Source: Malus domestica
Lineage: Eukaryota; Streptophyta; Magnoliopsida; Rosales; Rosaceae
Reading direction: 5' to 3'
Assembly (NCBI RefSeq): GCF_042453785.1
Contig: NC_091664.1
Coordinates: forward strand, 983,001-1,047,000
DNA: 64,000 bases
A program made the translations under genes and the position numbers. This document shows positions 1-10,661 of this stretch, piece after piece; positions within the stretch are counted from its first letter, which is position 1, and every line of letters starts with the position of its first letter. Below the pieces are notes generated by a model, which saw nothing but the letters and a program-made list of their open reading frames with translations, was not told the DNA's origin and searched no databases.

Positions 1-759
1 AATAATCTAAGCACTTGCGTGTCGTGAAACAGATGCACCACCTAATGTAGGCTGGATTATTGTTTGAACATCTTTTTAAATCGCATTGGATGAATTGCTT
101 TTGGATTTGTGGTTTTGAGAATTTTTGGATATGGATATAAGGTTCTTGTATGGTCTGCTCTCACACACACAATGTGTGGAATAGTTATAATAAAAAATGT
201 CATTACTCAAGAAAAGTTTAAGTTATTATCTAAACTACATTTGTTAATCAAAACTTCATAAAATTATTATTTTAACTCTTTCGTCAAAACTGAACAAAAA
301 ATATAAAACGCGGACAACCTAATAATTACATCTCACATAATTTTACTGTTTTTATACTAACCTTATAACCATCTAGACATAGCATGCCCCATTTAAAAAT
401 TAATAATTAAATAAGAAAACTTAATTTCTCTCTCCTCATCTTTCTCTCTCAGATTCTCCTCGTTCTCTCACACTCTCCTTTTCTTTCATTTATTTTTATT
501 TTTATTTTTTTTCTTTTGTTCAGTTATCATCCTTAATAAGTCATAGTAAAATAAAAGACAAACTTGGTTCCACTTCCACACACAAAATGTGGGCTGATTG
601 CTAGTTATTATTATTCTAACAAAAAGCTCTCCACCATATTGCTATAGAAATAAAGCCGTCTACAAGAGATGCCTAGCGAAACAAAAACACAAAAACAGAA
701 GAAGAAAAAAAATTAAAAAGGAACACATTTCTTCGCAAATTAAAATGGTTTGGCATAAT
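1..759. other. Gene-free flank, AT-rich
   Basis: No coding region or recognisable element is seen. The stretch holds a short CA run near 160-172 and a pyrimidine-rich tract near 425-530. The plus-strand open frame starting at 598 is only the antisense of the GASA last exon and its downstream sequence. Confidence 0.5.
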
Positions 760-1788
760 TCATGGGCACTTGCACTTGGGACGACCGGCTTCTTTCGCCT
801 TCCAGTAGTTGTAGCAGGGACAGTTTTCCTTGTGTCCATGTGTGCCCGATGGAACACAAAGACACTTAGCGCACCATTTCTCGCAAAAGAACATGCATGG
901 CTTCTTATGTGAAGTTGCTGAACATCGATGCTTGCATGCCTTTGGGCAATCTATCTCTGCTAAAAAAATAAAAACAAATCCACGTACAAAACTCAACTGG
1001 TTGTAAGGAAGTTTTGGGGGATTGTAAGAGAAAACATATTTAATTAGTACGTACCTTTTCTAGGAGGTGATCCGTGTCCTCCAGTCTGAAAATTTTGAAA
1101 CCACATGATCAGCGATGAAATCGAACTGATCTCAATAATATTCAATACTCTCATCAGTTGATTTCTTTATAGTTTGCATAATAATTACATAATGAATTCA
1201 GTAGATATGGACTCAAACAAAAAGGGGATCAGAAATCTTCATCATGTTTCGAAAGACTTTGTGCAAAACTGAGTACAACGGCGTTCTATAAATTATACAG
1301 CTGACCCCACTTAGTAGAATAATTAAGGCTTTGTTGTTGTTGTTGTTGTATGAACTACATGTAAAAAGAAGAAGAACGAAGAATGTTCATCGTTTGTGAA
1401 GTATGAGCTGGGTATAGAGAATAGATTAGTATGACTGTAGGACGCCCTTTTTGAGGATTTATTTGTTTCGGGGTCAAACAGGTGCCTCCCATTGTAATCT
1501 TTAACCATGTAAAATCCCCTTATACTGACTAGGTTTCCCAAAAGACAAAAAAGAAGAACGAAGAAGCCTTACAGTTAGAGGGACGGTTGCACCAGCATTC
1601 TGATCCTCTTGAGCCTGCAGTGAAAGTGATAAATAACTCAGAAAAAATCCACTCAGCACCCAGCATAGCACAAATTAATCAACAGATGAGATATAGAGGG
1701 CTACAAGTACCAAAGCAATATCAATGGCAAAGGTCATCAAGGCTAGGATGACAAAAAGAGCAGTTGGAATCCACGAGAGTCTGGCCAT
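760..1788 (-). CDS. GASA/snakin-family cysteine-rich secreted peptide
   Basis: Gibberellin-regulated (GASA/snakin) peptide of about 116 residues, in four exons on the minus strand: 1711-1788, 1573-1614, 1055-1085 and 760-959. The last acceptor could also be three bases further in, at 956. Exon 1 encodes a signal peptide starting MARLSWIPTALFVIL. Exons 2 and 3 encode a short variable linker. The last exon encodes the GASA domain from IDCPKAC to the end, with the motifs CMFFC, CLCVPSGTHG and CPCY. Family members are secreted or wall-associated peptides linked to hormone responses, redox and defence. Twelve cysteines are present, but the usual adjacent CC pair reads WC and the tail reads KCKCP instead of KCP, so one cysteine has moved. 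A TATA-like element lies at about 1891-1900. The family call is very firm; the exact role is not known. Confidence 0.9.
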
Positions 1789-1889
1789 TTTTCTTGTTTG
1801 ATGAACAAATATATTCTCCAAGCTATCTTCCCTCTGAGTCTGAGATGTAGTTTGAGTAATGAGTATGTATTAAGACTTGTCCGGTGGTC

Positions 1890-1901
1890 GGTATTTATAT
1901 T
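1890..1901 (-). promoter_or_regulatory. TATA box of the GASA gene
   Basis: On the minus strand this reads ATATAAATAC, about 100 bases upstream of the start codon, a suitable place for a plant core promoter. Seen by eye only. Confidence 0.5.
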
Positions 1902-2314
1902 TAGAATTTGTGTTGTGGTAGTTTTAGTGATGCTAAGATATAGGAAATTTGGATGCATTGCACGCCATATATAATTTCCTTTGAATCAGGGAGATATGTA
2001 GTGTCAAGTTTACTGCCATTAATTAATTAAGGCCAAATCTGAGAAAATTTTGGGTTTACTAGAAAGAGTCATACATGCATGCTCTGCATGTGTCAAAGGA
2101 AGTTATTTTTGTCAGTATTACAAGGATGAGGGAGAAGCTTAGGAGTCAAAGGAGGAGTGTAGTTGTTTACCCAAAAAAAAAAAAAAAGTGGAGTGTAAGC
2201 AGTATATTACCCTGAATTGCAAAACTAGTATTATTTACGATAAAGTGACTAATTGTGCACTATAAATAATGTCACTAAAAGAAATTGAATGAGTCCTCTA
2301 CCATAAATGTTATA

Positions 2315-2468
2315 ATTTTTTTAATAAACGATATTATCTACACTAAGAGATGAGGGAGTGGGTTGAACCATACAATGAGTTAGCAATAATGCGATTCAAA
2401 TTTGCTTTTAGCGAAAATCGAACCTACAAGTAAAAAGAAATATCATTAAATCGTAGTACTGAGTGACA
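2315..2468 (-). repeat. tRNA-derived SINE-like copy
   Basis: On the minus strand the copy has a B-box-like GGTTCGATT at 2417-2425. It ends in a short A-rich tail, seen as the T run at 2316-2322. The body, with its TAGATAATATCGTTT 3' end, resembles a SINE type common in apple-group genomes as I recall it. The family name cannot be assigned here. Confidence 0.5.
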
Positions 2469-3317
2469 CCACAAGTGTCATATTTACACATTGCATAATC
2501 ACACACGAATACAATTTGGTAATAAATAATTGTATTATGATGGAAATTGGTTATAAGCAAGTGATGGTTAGGCCCCATTATGAGTTCAAACTCTCCCGCT
2601 CCCTTTTAGTGTAGTTTAGAGTAGGAATTTCGCATGTTGCGAGACAAAGAAGCCAGTAGATGCGTTACTTGAAATGAAGCAAGTATAGCGTTTCACCTTT
2701 GAAATTTTTTTTCTCGTCCTATTTTTATGCAAAAATCTTCTTTCCATTGCACGTTTTACATATGAAAATTATTTGGCTATTCGTTTCTTTCTTTTTTATC
2801 ATATCTATGATTTACGTATTGATTTGTTTCTTTTTTCAGGTCCCATGTAAAGATGGACTCTATTTGTTATTGTTTTCGTCTCCTCAAACTCTTGATGCGT
2901 TATTCATATGAAATTTTAACGCTTTCAAACTTCTGTAGCTATGGCTAGAAATTTAATTATTTCATACCCTTTTTTTTTATGTGTCTTCAAAGTGATGGTG
3001 TTAATCACTTTTTTCTGAGTTCTGAGTCTCAAGTATTCAACAATGTTTTTCTTGTCTTCATACTCCTCAACAATATAAATTCGTTGAGAGCAAGCATTGT
3101 CACATTATTGACACCATTTCGACTTTTCTTGCCACGCTCACATTTGTCCACCTAAGTAACTTAACTTCCACTACCACACTCGGTTGGTCAACTCCTCACT
3201 CTTTATTTGATCGTTCTCTTGAAGAATACCACACGACTTTAGGCTCATATAAATAGTTAGAAAATTACTTTTCTATAGCAATTAAGAAAGTAATCTAATG
3301 GCTATCTCTTTAGCCAT

Positions 3318-3546
3318 GTCACTTAATGAAGTCATTTTTTTGTAAACCATCGTCTCCATTTGGACTTTGATCCAAGGGCGAAGCTACATAGGGGTAAGGA
3401 GGGACAGTTGCCTCTTCCCTTGTCTGAAATCAAGCTCAGAAACGATGGTTCCGTCCCTCTGATCCCGTCAGAAGTGATGAAATTTGATCTGTCACTTAAT
3501 GAAGTCATTTTTTTTTGTAAACCGTCGTCTCCATTTGGACTTTGAT
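3318..3546. repeat. Direct repeats (about 54 bp) flanking a 120-bp insert
   Basis: Two near-identical copies, 3318-3371 and 3492-3546, begin GTCACTTAATGAAGTC and end GGACTTTGAT. They flank about 120 bases. The arrangement may come from unequal exchange or an imperfectly duplicated insertion. No gene is present. Confidence 0.65.
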
Positions 3547-5012
3547 GTTTGATCCACATCAGGTCATAGGTGCATTATTTATCATATTTTCATATTAATT
3601 ATCCCTAAGTTTTGTTAAGGAATTGGTCTTAAAGGAGCCTTATTATTACTTTCCTTTTATCTGTTTCAGCCAATCTGCGTACTTAGGACGTTTTTGGTGA
3701 TAATTTGACTTTCCGGAGGAGTTGTGATGTAAGGCCAATTGGAGAAGGAAGCTAAGAGGTTGAAGATCGCTATGTCCGAATTTCATAATTTTCCCGTCAA
3801 AACTGCACAGTTGTAGGAGAATGAAGATTTGGAGGCTTTCCCAATTTTTCCTAATGGTGTGCGATATATGTTTGGAAAGATAAGAGATAAAGCTACGTTT
3901 CTCATATTTGTACATAATTTTCCAGAAGATAAATTGATCCCAAAACTGGCGTGCAAGACAGATGACGTGTTTCCCAAGCCAAGAAGGATTATTTCCTAGG
4001 TTGTGTCATTAATTGTTTAGGAGTTTGTTTTATTTTAGGAGAGTTTCCCTCAGACCTTTTAGGGTTTTTCTAGTATAAATAAGGTCCCTAAGCTTTCTCT
4101 AAGATAACCATCCACCCCCGCATCCCTCATATCACCCACACCACTACACCAATCACCATCTCCGCAATAAGTGAAGAAGAGCTTAGGGACGTGCTTTGCC
4201 ATGGATTCCGGGTTCTATCTTTCTTTTATTTTTACTTCTATGTGTAACTAAGTTATTATCTAAGGTTTATGATGAAGTCATGACATGAATATTTGCTAAG
4301 TACTTTGTTAATTATTATCCGATTACATGCCATGTTATATTCTTAATCTTTGTGGGTATTTTACTCTAGATTCAGATTTCTAATGATTGATCACCTTTAG
4401 GAATTTTGCATCTAGATATTTAGATAAATCTATGAGGATAACCAATCAATTAGGTTTATTGAAACTAAGATTAAGAAGAGTAGACAAACTAGTGAGGATG
4501 ACCAATATCAAGCTAGTCCTACTTGGTTGACATGATTCTTCTAAACTTAATGGGTTTTTATGTGTTTAATTGTATGCCTAACCAATATGATACAATTGAT
4601 ACAAGAGTTGATGCCTGATTACGTATTAATTCATACCTTAGAAAGAACAACCTTTAACATTGGCATGGTAATTGGATAGTAGTTGACTCTAGGAAAAGTA
4701 AATAGGATTGTTATTTGTGGATTCATAACCTTAGGTTTTCTTGTGTCGTGTGTTTGTTTTCATTAATTGTCTTTTACTTTTCTTGTTAATTTTAGTCTTA
4801 ATTAATTACTCAATTACTCAATTATTCAATTTAATCTATCCGTTGTTTGTTTAATTAAGTCTAGCGTGATTAATCGGTTAAATTGGTGTTAAAGCAATCC
4901 ATGTGGGATCAACCTCGTATTTGCATATATTACTACAATTGATTCATGTGCTTGCGAGTTTAGTTTGGTTTAAATTAATCTATTATTTAGGTTAGTTTAA
5001 ATACACATTATC
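3546..5012 (+). mobile_element. Likely solo LTR or LTR remnant, Ty3/Gypsy Tat-like
   Basis: A gene-free block with LTR character. It has a TATA-like GTATAAATAAGG near 4075. Its 3' part carries the phrase GGGATCAACCTCG followed by TTGCATATATTACTAC, typical of the ends of Tat/Ogre-type LTRs as I know them. The block ends in ATTATCA. The left edge is inferred and no matching target-site duplication was found, so family and limits are tentative. It is an old fossil without coding content. Confidence 0.35.
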
Positions 5013-5013
5013 A

Positions 5014-5256
5014 GGCATTGCATTGCAGTTTTATATTTTCCAACTTTGTATTGCAATTTATTTTTTATAGTAGTCAAATTAGTCACATCCAATATTCGAA
5101 TATTAGCAAATGACCATTTACCATAGTGATAGAAAAAAATTGAGTCATTGCATGATTGCGTGAGTTCGAATCCCGTAAATAACTAACAAAAAATATATTC
5201 AAATATTAAAATTAAGTATTTGATTATAATAAATTTAAAACTGCAATGCAAAGTCT
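5014..5256. mobile_element. Small TIR element containing a tRNA-like box
   Basis: Inverted ends match over about 20 bases: TTGCATTGCAGTTTTA on the left and its complement near 5237-5254. Inside lies an A-box-like stretch at 5121-5133 and a clear B box, GAGTTCGAATCCC, at 5162-5174. This is either a SINE inside a MITE or a tRNA-derived sequence with inverted ends. Confidence 0.45.
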
Positions 5257-5278
5257 GAGTTTACGTTTGCTTTACATA

Positions 5279-5334
5279 AACTGCATTGCCAATCTGGTCA
5301 AAAGCAAACTGCATTGCCAATCTGGTCAAAAAGT
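5279..5334. repeat. Two-copy tandem repeat, about 27 bp
   Basis: AAACTGCATTGCCAATCTGG is present twice in direct tandem, each followed by TCAAAA. It sits just outside the preceding small element and shares its CTGCATTGC word. Confidence 0.7.
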
Positions 5335-5444
5335 AACTTAATAATTATTACAGGAAGAAAATTACCAATCCAAACACAAAAGTGACTATAATTATGTGCC
5401 AAATTATCAAAACGGCACGTTGCTTTTCTAAAAATAAGATTAGA

Positions 5445-5590
5445 GTTGTGCTATCTACATACCTTATATTACTTCTCACATAATCTTTGATAATTTATAT
5501 CCGTTGATCTTTTTCAATTCATCCGATCCGACAGCCGAAAATTAAAAAAATGTGTAAAAAGTAAAATATGATGTATGAATATCACATCCC
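5445..5590. mobile_element. MITE, same family as the one in the F-box gene intron
   Basis: Inverted ends resemble GTGCTATCTACATACC on the left and GGTGTGTGGATAGCAC-like sequence, here decayed, on the right. The centre contains CCGTTGATC and CATCCGATCCGAC, matching in inverse orientation the centre of the element at 46778-46921. This copy is older and more diverged. Confidence 0.6.
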
Positions 5591-5959
5591 TAATATTAAT
5601 CGTGGAATAATCTGCTGCCGCAATGTCAATATCTCCTTCTTGACTTCTTGCATTAAATTTTGAGGACCCTCACGTTTCTTCAAATGATGTGTGAAATAAG
5701 ATTAAAATAAATACAGGTGTTCTTTAATAGATATGTCATATATGATGTGACAATTGAATCATTTAATTCTTTACTTTTTATCTGTTTTTTTTTCATATCA
5801 AACAAAGAATGAATCAAATATATTTAATTTAACAAAATCTATCGTTTGATCAAAAAAATATATAGATATTTAATTTAATTTTTAAAACATGAGTCCCATT
5901 GAACCAATAGAATAAAAACTAAAACCAATTTTAATTATTTTTTAATAGTTAATGTAACT

Positions 5960-6281
5960 ATAGGCCCAAGTGGAGGTGGAGAGCAATTCAACTCAAGCTC
6001 TTGACGCTTTCAGAGATCACTCAAGAGACTAGTTTGCGTTGGGATTAATAGCAGAGATACTTTTCAGAGTGCGGAAACTCTACACCTTCTAAGTTTCTAC
6101 ACGTCCCTAGAACTTGTAATGGAATAGCCCAAAGATTGGCTCAGTTTGCTACTTCCATTGGCAATGTGATAGTTTGGTTCGAGGATCCCTTGACCTTATT
6201 CAGGTTCTCCTCCTCTAAGATATGATGTAACGTTCAGTTTCAAGTCGATAATAAATCGTCTTCCTTTCAAAAAAAAAAAAA
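5960..6281 (+). mobile_element. 5'-truncated LINE tail with RNase H remnant and poly(A)
   Basis: The 3' end of a non-LTR retrotransposon. Translation gives a broken RNase H-like C-terminus with the signature NGIAQRLAQFATS followed by VWFEDP, close to the usual N-R-x-A-H-x-LA block of plant LINE RNase H domains. It ends in a stop at about 6224-6227, a short 3' UTR and a poly(A) run at 6269-6281. Upstream parts read VEVESNSTQALDAF. The frame shifts at least once and has an internal stop, so it is dead. Everything 5' of the RNase H is missing, as expected for incomplete reverse transcription. Confidence 0.65.
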
Positions 6282-6464
6282 TGACATATTATGATGCTTA
6301 TACAACATCTACAAAGGAGATGTCAAAAAGTAATGGTAATAAAAGACCACATTAGTACTTTCCAACTGAAATCTCAATTTTTAGGTGGTATGACGTGGAT
6401 TGCCAACAAAGGTGGTCGGTGTCAAATTTGACAATAACTTCAAATACATTTTTAATTGATTAAT

Positions 6465-7398
6465 ACTTTAAGGGAATTTTGCACAAGTACCATCTAAACT
6501 TTCAATTTTGTATTTTTACCACTTGAATAAAACTTTAAGGGAATTTTGCACAAGTACCATCTAAACTTTCAATTTTGTATTTTTACCACTTGAACTTTAT
6601 CAATTGTCAGAATCTACCACCTACTGTTACTTTCTATCCATTTTGTTGTTAAAACATATCCTTTGTGGGGAGCATTTTCGTCATAAACACCACCTAAACA
6701 TATCTACCACCTATGTTTGATGAAGCACAAGTTTTGCTATTTAGTATATGCCTAATTTCCCATAACTTATTTGTTATAGTTGATGAAGCACAAGTTTACT
6801 ATGGGCGATTTATGTTATTTTTAAACTTTATGGAATTACAAAAATCAAGAATCTATCGTTATGATGAAAAAACTAGTTTTACATGCCATGAAAAACACTA
6901 GATATTCATCATTTCCCCACCACACCAATTATTTTACTGCCTCTAAGAAGAGCAGCAACCAGAATTTTGGTTCACAGGTTGTCCCTTAATCTGCACAGTT
7001 GGAGGCTTGACGTTGTTCATCAATTCGCTTGCCATCTCGCAGGTAAAATGTTTTAGGACCATGCAACCATAACTATATCATACTTAACGAATTTATGCAA
7101 AAATCTATTAATTTTTTACAAAATTGGGGGCTTGACTTATGCATCCAATTTTGGCGCCATATTGACTTGGACAGTTGTATTTAGGAGTTATTTTATTCTA
7201 ACCAACCCTATGAAGTTAATTAACGAAAATACCCCCACAAGTGACGTGCTTTAACATCAAAATGGATGGAACGTAACAGTAGGTGGTAGATTCTAAGATA
7301 GTTTACATGGTAAAAAACTACAATTGAAAGTTCATGTGGTATTGGCGCACATAATTTTAAGTTCAGGTGATACTTGCAAAAAAATTTCAAACTTTAAA
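6465..7398. mobile_element. Non-autonomous element with long (about 150 bp) inverted ends
   Basis: The left end (6465-6660) and the complement of the right end (about 7245-7398) share blocks such as GAATCTACCACCTACTGTTAC and CCATTTTG, with extended similarity over about 150 bases. The outer left part is duplicated in tandem with a 67-bp period (ACTTTAAGGG at 6465 and 6532). The middle has no coding potential. This is a foldback-like or long-TIR DNA element; the superfamily is not assigned. Confidence 0.6.
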
Positions 7399-7631
7399 GA
7401 CGATCAAGTCATCAAAGTCCACGTAGACTTTCAAACTTAAATTTTATATTTAAAATAGTATAAACTAGGTTCTCATCCCTCTTTCTTTTATTGCATTGAC
7501 TAAAACCTTATTTCTTTTTAATTTTTTATTAAGGTCCCTAGCTTTTAATGAACGTCATTATTTCAATTATAAATTATTTACATACCAACATAATTAAATT
7601 TTATTTCTACAATATATTCATTTAGAGTTAG

Positions 7632-8268
7632 TGTAATATCTCACATCGCCCAGGGGAGTGATCCCTAAATGTATATTCACATCCCTACCTAGCACGAGGC
7701 TTTTTAGGAGCTCATTGGCTTCGGGTTCCGTAGAAACTTCAAAGTTAAGCGAGAATGAGGCCAGAGCAATCCCAAGATGGGTGACCCATTGGGAAGTTGC
7801 TCGTGAGTTCCCAAAAACAAAACCGTGAGGGAATGGTAAGCCCAAAGCAGACAATATTGTGTTACGATGATGAAGTGGTCCCGGGAAGTGGTCTGTCCCG
7901 GGCCGGGATGTGACAAATGGTATCAGAGCCAATCCCTGGCCGGAAGTGTGCCGACGAGAACGTCGGGCCCCTAAGGGGGTGGATTGTAACATCTCACATC
8001 GCCCAGGAGAGTGATCCTTAAATATATATTCACATCCCTACCTAGCATGAGGCATTTTGGGAGCTCACTGGCTTTGAGTTCCGTAAGAACTCCGAAGTTA
8101 AGCGAGAAGGAGGCCAGAGCACTCCCAGGATGGGTGACCTACTGGGAAGTTGCTCGTGAGTTCCCAAAAACAAAACTGTGAGGGAATGGTAAGCCCAAAG
8201 CAGACAATATTGTGCTACAGTGATGGAGCGGGCCTGGGAAGTGGTCCGTCCCGGGCCGGGATGTGACA
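7632..8268 (+). mobile_element. Cassandra TRIM element, structurally whole
   Basis: A terminal-repeat retrotransposon in miniature. The LTRs are 7632-7915 and 7985-8268, 284 bp each, beginning TGTAA and ending GTGACA. The internal part is only 69 bp and holds a primer-binding site complementary to initiator methionine tRNA (TGGTATCAGAGCC, 7918-7930) and a purine tract before the second LTR. A 5-bp target duplication, GTTAG, lies at 7627-7631 and 8269-8273. Each LTR carries a 5S-rRNA-like segment (AAGTTAAGCGAG, GATGGGTGAC), the hallmark of Cassandra. It is naturally non-coding. The LTRs differ at roughly a tenth of sites, suggesting an insertion several million years old at usual plant rates. 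Confidence 0.92.
7735..7805 (+). ncRNA. 5S-rRNA-like segment inside the Cassandra 5' LTR
   Basis: The segment reads TTCCGTAGAAAC, then AAGTTAAGCGAG, then GATGGGTGAC and GGGAAGTTGCTCG, which follow the order of the plant 5S rRNA internal promoter and 3' half. In Cassandra elements this region can recruit RNA polymerase III. It is part of the LTR and not a functional 5S gene. A second copy lies in the 3' LTR at about 8088-8158. Confidence 0.75.
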
Positions 8269-8681
8269 GTTAGAAACATTACAGTTGGTATATATATATT
8301 TATGGTTAAACTTTGTATTATATATTTATATTTTTAGTTTGTACCAATGTTCTTTTTAGTTTTAATTTGTACCCATATATTAATTTCATTTTGTGCCCAT
8401 ATTTTTAAAAGTTTTATTTATACTCATAATTAATTTATAATGTACCCATTTTTTTTTATAAATGTACCACTTTGTTAAATGTAAAATGTACCCTTTTTTT
8501 CGTGAATGTACCTTTTTTTATGTAAAATGTACCTATTTTTTACTTATAATGTATACATATTTTATAATAAAATGTACCCCTTTTTCAAAATTTTGAACAC
8601 TACGGGTACATTCGTTTTGACATTTATCATTTCAAAGTTATATTGTTACATGTTTTTATCTATACATCCAATAAAAAAATT

Positions 8682-9419
8682 TGTTAGATCCCACATCGTC
8701 CAGGGGAGTGGATCCTCTATGCCTTATATGTACATGCTCACCTCCATATAGCACGAGGCTTTTTGGGAGCTCACTGGCTTCGGATTTCATCGGAACTCCT
8801 AAGTTAAGCGAGTTCGCGCGAGAGCAATCCCATGATGGGTGACTCTGACTTGTAGGTGACTGCACTTAGCAAGCTTCACGTGATCGTAGCACTAGAACGT
8901 ATATTATTATTACACCCAATCTGTCGTACATGTCACGTTAGGTGACTCCGACTTGCGTGCTAGTATAGATTGATGAGCCATAGGTGACTTCGACTTGCGT
9001 GCTAGTATATTTGTCAAGCACATGCCTATATTTCTATTCTTGTGAATTATTCCTGTTGTGGCATATTTCTGATATATATTGTTGGCATACATTGAGTCTT
9101 CATACTTATACGTAGTATGATTTTAAGGAAACTATACTTGTTTTATAGCGATGAGTTAATATGTTCGAAAATAAAGGTTTTCTTACGAACGTTGTTTTGC
9201 TGACCCACTCAACTTTATTTTTCGCCCCTCCAGGTTTAGTAGCTGTGCTTACTTGTAAACGAGGATTCTTGCAAATCTCAGGAGATAGTTATCATTAGTG
9301 GTATAACCCTCATCCTATTTACTATACTGTCTCATGCTCTGACATCACGTGTGAAATGGGTGCAATCCCGCTCAACTTGATTCAGAATTCAAGTGAACTT
9401 TCTGGATTGGGGTGTGTCA
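8682..9419 (+). mobile_element. Chimeric LTR: Cassandra-like 5' part joined to a long-LTR family 3' part
   Basis: The first 160 bases (TGTTAGATCCCACATCG onward) are Cassandra-like, including 5S-like AAGTTAAGCGAG and GATGGGTGAC. From about 8840 the sequence instead resembles the 3' part of the solo LTR at 37701-40172, with shared TTACACCCAATC, TGTCGTACA, CGCCCCTCCAGGTTT and the end GGGGTGTGTCA. Flanks are nearly a 5-bp duplication (AAATT before, AATTT after). It sits inside the MITE 7496-9610, so it inserted as one unit. It has no coding content. Confidence 0.65.
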
Positions 9420-10182
9420 AATTTTGAGAATTTTCTCTTTTATTGTAATCATTTTTAATTTATATGCCATATAATATGAGATTTTAAATCCCACTAACAT
9501 GTCAAGTAATTAATATCAAACATATGAAAATACATATTAATAGCAATAATGAGGTGTACAAAGTCAAAGAACTTTAATAAAAAATTAAATACCATTAAGG
9601 TTTTAATCAAGGGAACTGCTATTAGCACTCAAAAAATCTCATTCTACGCTCATAACAAGTGTATTTTTTTTTTCTAATTATAAAAAATTAATATACCAAA
9701 TGAAATTTTTGAAATGCTAATAACAATTTCCTTAACCAAAGAATATTAATGGTTAGGAACTGAATCCTTTTAAAAAATCACATCTCTAGGATATGCTCGG
9801 AGAATTTACCTTTCAAAAACTCAGCGTTTTGAACCTTTTCACCTCTTAAAAAAATAAAAAGAAAAGGCAGGTAGTACTGTGTAATTAATTGTAACCCTTT
9901 TCAAATTCCACCAACCACAAAATCCTTCGTCTCTCTCGGCTTTCTCTCTATTTACCAGTTACCCACAGTTACTCTTTACTATCTCTGCCTTTCATTGGGG
10001 AGGGTAACTAGTAAGCAGAAAGATTAGGGGGTGCGCCAAGAGCCCTTAAATTTACAACACCCCTCCGCCTCTCCGACCTGGATAGATCCTAAACGTCCTA
10101 CACCAATCTCTCCCTTCATCCCATGCGACAATTTCCCTGAAAAGCTCTCCGGGCTTTACTGGTCTTCTTCTCCAGATTTTGA

Positions 10183-10659
10183 GGTAAAACAATGAATATT
10201 TTTAAATATTTTAATGTTTTAGTTCAATTAATTTTCGATTGATTTGTGCTTAAGCTTCACCTTATCGATTGCCCGTAAACTGTTATTTGCACTTTACAAT
10301 CCAAATCTTTGTTGTGTTCTCTGTAAAAACTGAATCTTCATAGGCGTCTCTTGCCCTTGCGTAGTTAGTTTATCGTGTAGCAGATAGTGGGTTTTGATTG
10401 TTCTCCTCGTTTCTTGGATTTGTTTTCAATTATTGCAAAAGGGTTTCTCTTCAAATTTAGAATCTGTTATGGGTTTTGCTGCTTCTTTTTTTTCATGTAA
10501 TTTTGAGCAGAATCTATTTATTTGAGTAGATAATGGGATTCGGTTTACATTTTGTACTTGGTTGTTTGCGGTAGTTGCTAATGGTTATTGATCTTTTGCT
10601 CATATTGTTATCATTATTATTGTTGTTATAGTTGGCGTGTTTTGATTTGTTTTAGGAAT
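10183..10659 (+). other. Probable 5'-UTR intron of the UBP gene
   Basis: A donor-like AGGTAAAAC at about 10181 and an acceptor TTGTTTTAG just before the start-codon context at 10656 suggest a leader intron of about 470 bp. Leader introns are common in plant housekeeping genes. No transcript evidence is available. Confidence 0.45.
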
Positions 10660-10661
10660 TT

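Larger units (their letters stand above)
7496..9610. mobile_element. MITE split by two LTR-type insertions
   Basis: The left end TTGACTAAAACCTTATTTC matches the complement of the right end TTGATTAAAACCTTAATGG (at 9592-9610). It also matches the ends of the element at 35565-36488. Its own sequence occupies 7496-7631, 8269-8681 and 9420-9610, about 740 bp. It contains many GTACCCA/TTGTACC words like the other copy. A Cassandra element sits at 7632-8268 and a chimeric LTR at 8682-9419, so the MITE is older than both. Confidence 0.75.

Noticed and set aside
598-912. Plus-strand open frame of 104 codons
   Set aside because: Antisense of the GASA gene last exon; no domain and no plausible promoter.
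7735-7805. Functional 5S rRNA gene
   Set aside because: The 5S-like sequence lies within a Cassandra LTR, in two copies, and is not a complete 5S gene.
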